Part shown: one piece after another, positions 31,632 through 32,238 of the stretch | Layout of the letters: each line of letters starts with the position of its first letter | Numbering within the stretch: position 1 is the stretch's first letter | Translations under genes and position numbers: made by a program | Assembly (NCBI GenBank): GCA_028873925.1 | Contig: JAPPNA010000032.1 | Location: forward strand, 1 to 32,238 | DNA: 32,238 nt | Reading direction: 5' to 3' | From: Bacteroidota bacterium | Lineage (GTDB): Bacteria > Bacteroidota > Rhodothermia > Rhodothermales > Bin80 | The notes under the pieces: generated by a model | The model's input: the letters and a program-made list of their open reading frames with translations, nothing else | What the model was told of the DNA's origin: nothing | Databases searched by the model: none

Positions 31632-32228
31632 ATGTTGAGAAGGCTCACGATCCTCTTGTATACCATAGGAGTCGGCCTACTGATATTTGTGGCTGAAAAG
31701 TGGATCCGTGCGCTCCAGCGCCCTGACGAGGTGCACCCGGTTGTCGCGGTTGACGAGCCATTTAACTTTGAGGCTCTTACAGATTCGGACGGGTTCACGC
31801 TGTACGGGTCGGCGACAGAACGAGCCCCCGGCGCGTTGCTGGCCATCTTTACGATGCCCGTGGACCCCTGCATTGACTGCTTGAATGAGGTCCACGCCTT
31901 TCGCGCCATGCTGCTTGAGCGCGGCCTGAGCGGGAGGGAAGTTCACCCTGAAATTGTGGTCGTTGGCAGCGACCCGTCCAAGGCCAAACATTTTGTAAAG
32001 ACGACTGACCTTGAGCAGCCCATCTGGTACGGCTCTGATCCGGTCCATGATGCGCAGCTGCATTCATTCGGACGGACTTCTATCACGTATCAAATGCTCT
32101 TGGTTGACCCGGTAGACCGACGCATATTTTTCCGCGCCCGGCTGACCCTGGGCCAGGGATCTCCACCTGAGGTACGGGAGGATGTTCTCTGGGAAGCGGA
32201 TAGGGCCTTTGCGGCTTATTCCAATTAA
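31632..32228 (+). CDS. Membrane-anchored thioredoxin-like protein
   Basis: The 198-aa protein from ATG 31632 has a single N-terminal membrane helix (LTILLYTIGVGLLIFVAEKW) and a periplasmic thioredoxin-like domain. The first strand, ALLAIFTM, leads to PVDPCIDCLNE, a CxxC active site (Cys-Ile-Asp-Cys) followed by the expected helix. A Thr stands where the cis-Pro loop is usual (RTSITYQMLLVD). It probably acts in thiol-disulfide exchange or as an anchored reductase. The frame is open back to 31482, but the signal anchor fixes the start. The intact layout matches the frameshifted gene at 242-809. It ends 10 bases before the window edge. Confidence 0.7.
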   Translation: MLRRLTILLYTIGVGLLIFVAEKWIRALQRPDEVHPVVAVDEPFNFEALTDSDGFTLYGSATERAPGALLAIFTMPVDPCIDCLNEVHAFRAMLLERGLSGREVHPEIVVVGSDPSKAKHFVKTTDLEQPIWYGSDPVHDAQLHSFGRTSITYQMLLVDPVDRRIFFRARLTLGQGSPPEVREDVLWEADRAFAAYSN

Positions 32229-32238
32229 TCCTGGTAAT

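Noticed and set aside
1-32238. tRNA and rRNA genes
   Set aside because: No T-loop consensus with a matching acceptor stem and no conserved rRNA blocks were noticed by eye. A covariance-model search would be decisive.

Overview
The window looks like a chromosomal segment of a Bacteroidota/Rhodothermota-type bacterium. The signs are a SusC-like TonB-dependent receptor with an N-terminal carboxypeptidase-regulatory-like domain, several lipoproteins, a cysteine-poor FmdB-like protein and a ctaA-ctaB heme A pair. This assignment is an inference from gene content, not from a marker-gene comparison. Intact housekeeping genes alternate with accessory stretches in which many genes are broken.

Region 1 (1-7600) is accessory. 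It holds the last codons of an unidentified gene. A decaying minus-strand cluster follows: a Cys-rich membrane peptide, a 6-bladed beta-propeller lipoprotein with several frame changes, and a frameshifted membrane-anchored thioredoxin-like protein. Next is a CRISPR array of 13 identical 37-bp repeats with no cas gene in the window. Then come a serine protease of the SDH/ClpP-like class split by an in-frame TAA, a small ORF after it, and a 468-aa protein resembling DUF6880.

Region 2 (7600-14100) is mostly core. bcp peroxiredoxin, gatB, a secreted redoxin-like protein lacking the CXXC motif, and tpiA run on the plus strand. A beta-lactamase-fold lipoprotein and an FmdB-like protein lie on the minus strand, and a [2Fe-2S] ferredoxin on the plus strand.

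Region 3 (14100-18600) is one tight minus-strand run: rlmN, a HerA-type ATPase, and a protein made of six tandem ~80-aa helix-turn-helix units of the IS630-transposase type plus a C-terminal HTH, without any DDE nuclease domain. The units share a conserved scaffold but differ in the predicted DNA-recognition helix. This is the best candidate here for something undescribed.

Region 4 (18600-25900) holds a small secreted lipocalin-like protein, ctaB and ctaA for heme A, a GlmM-like phosphohexomutase, a structured intergenic region with a 13-bp inverted repeat and a 14-bp palindrome, and the TonB-dependent receptor.

Region 5 (25900-32238) is accessory and defense-like. It contains a Panacea (SocA-like antitoxin) gene with two in-frame stops, one at its conserved Trp, followed by a small two-helix membrane protein. 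Further on are an orphan HsdR_N-type PD-(D/E)XK protein, an AAA ATPase split by an in-frame TAG, and a membrane-anchored thioredoxin-like protein. Three accessory genes carry single-codon nonsense changes using all three stop codons, and the first region has frameshifts, while the core genes are intact. The simplest reading is ongoing decay of accessory genes. No rRNA, tRNA or complete insertion sequence was recognised.
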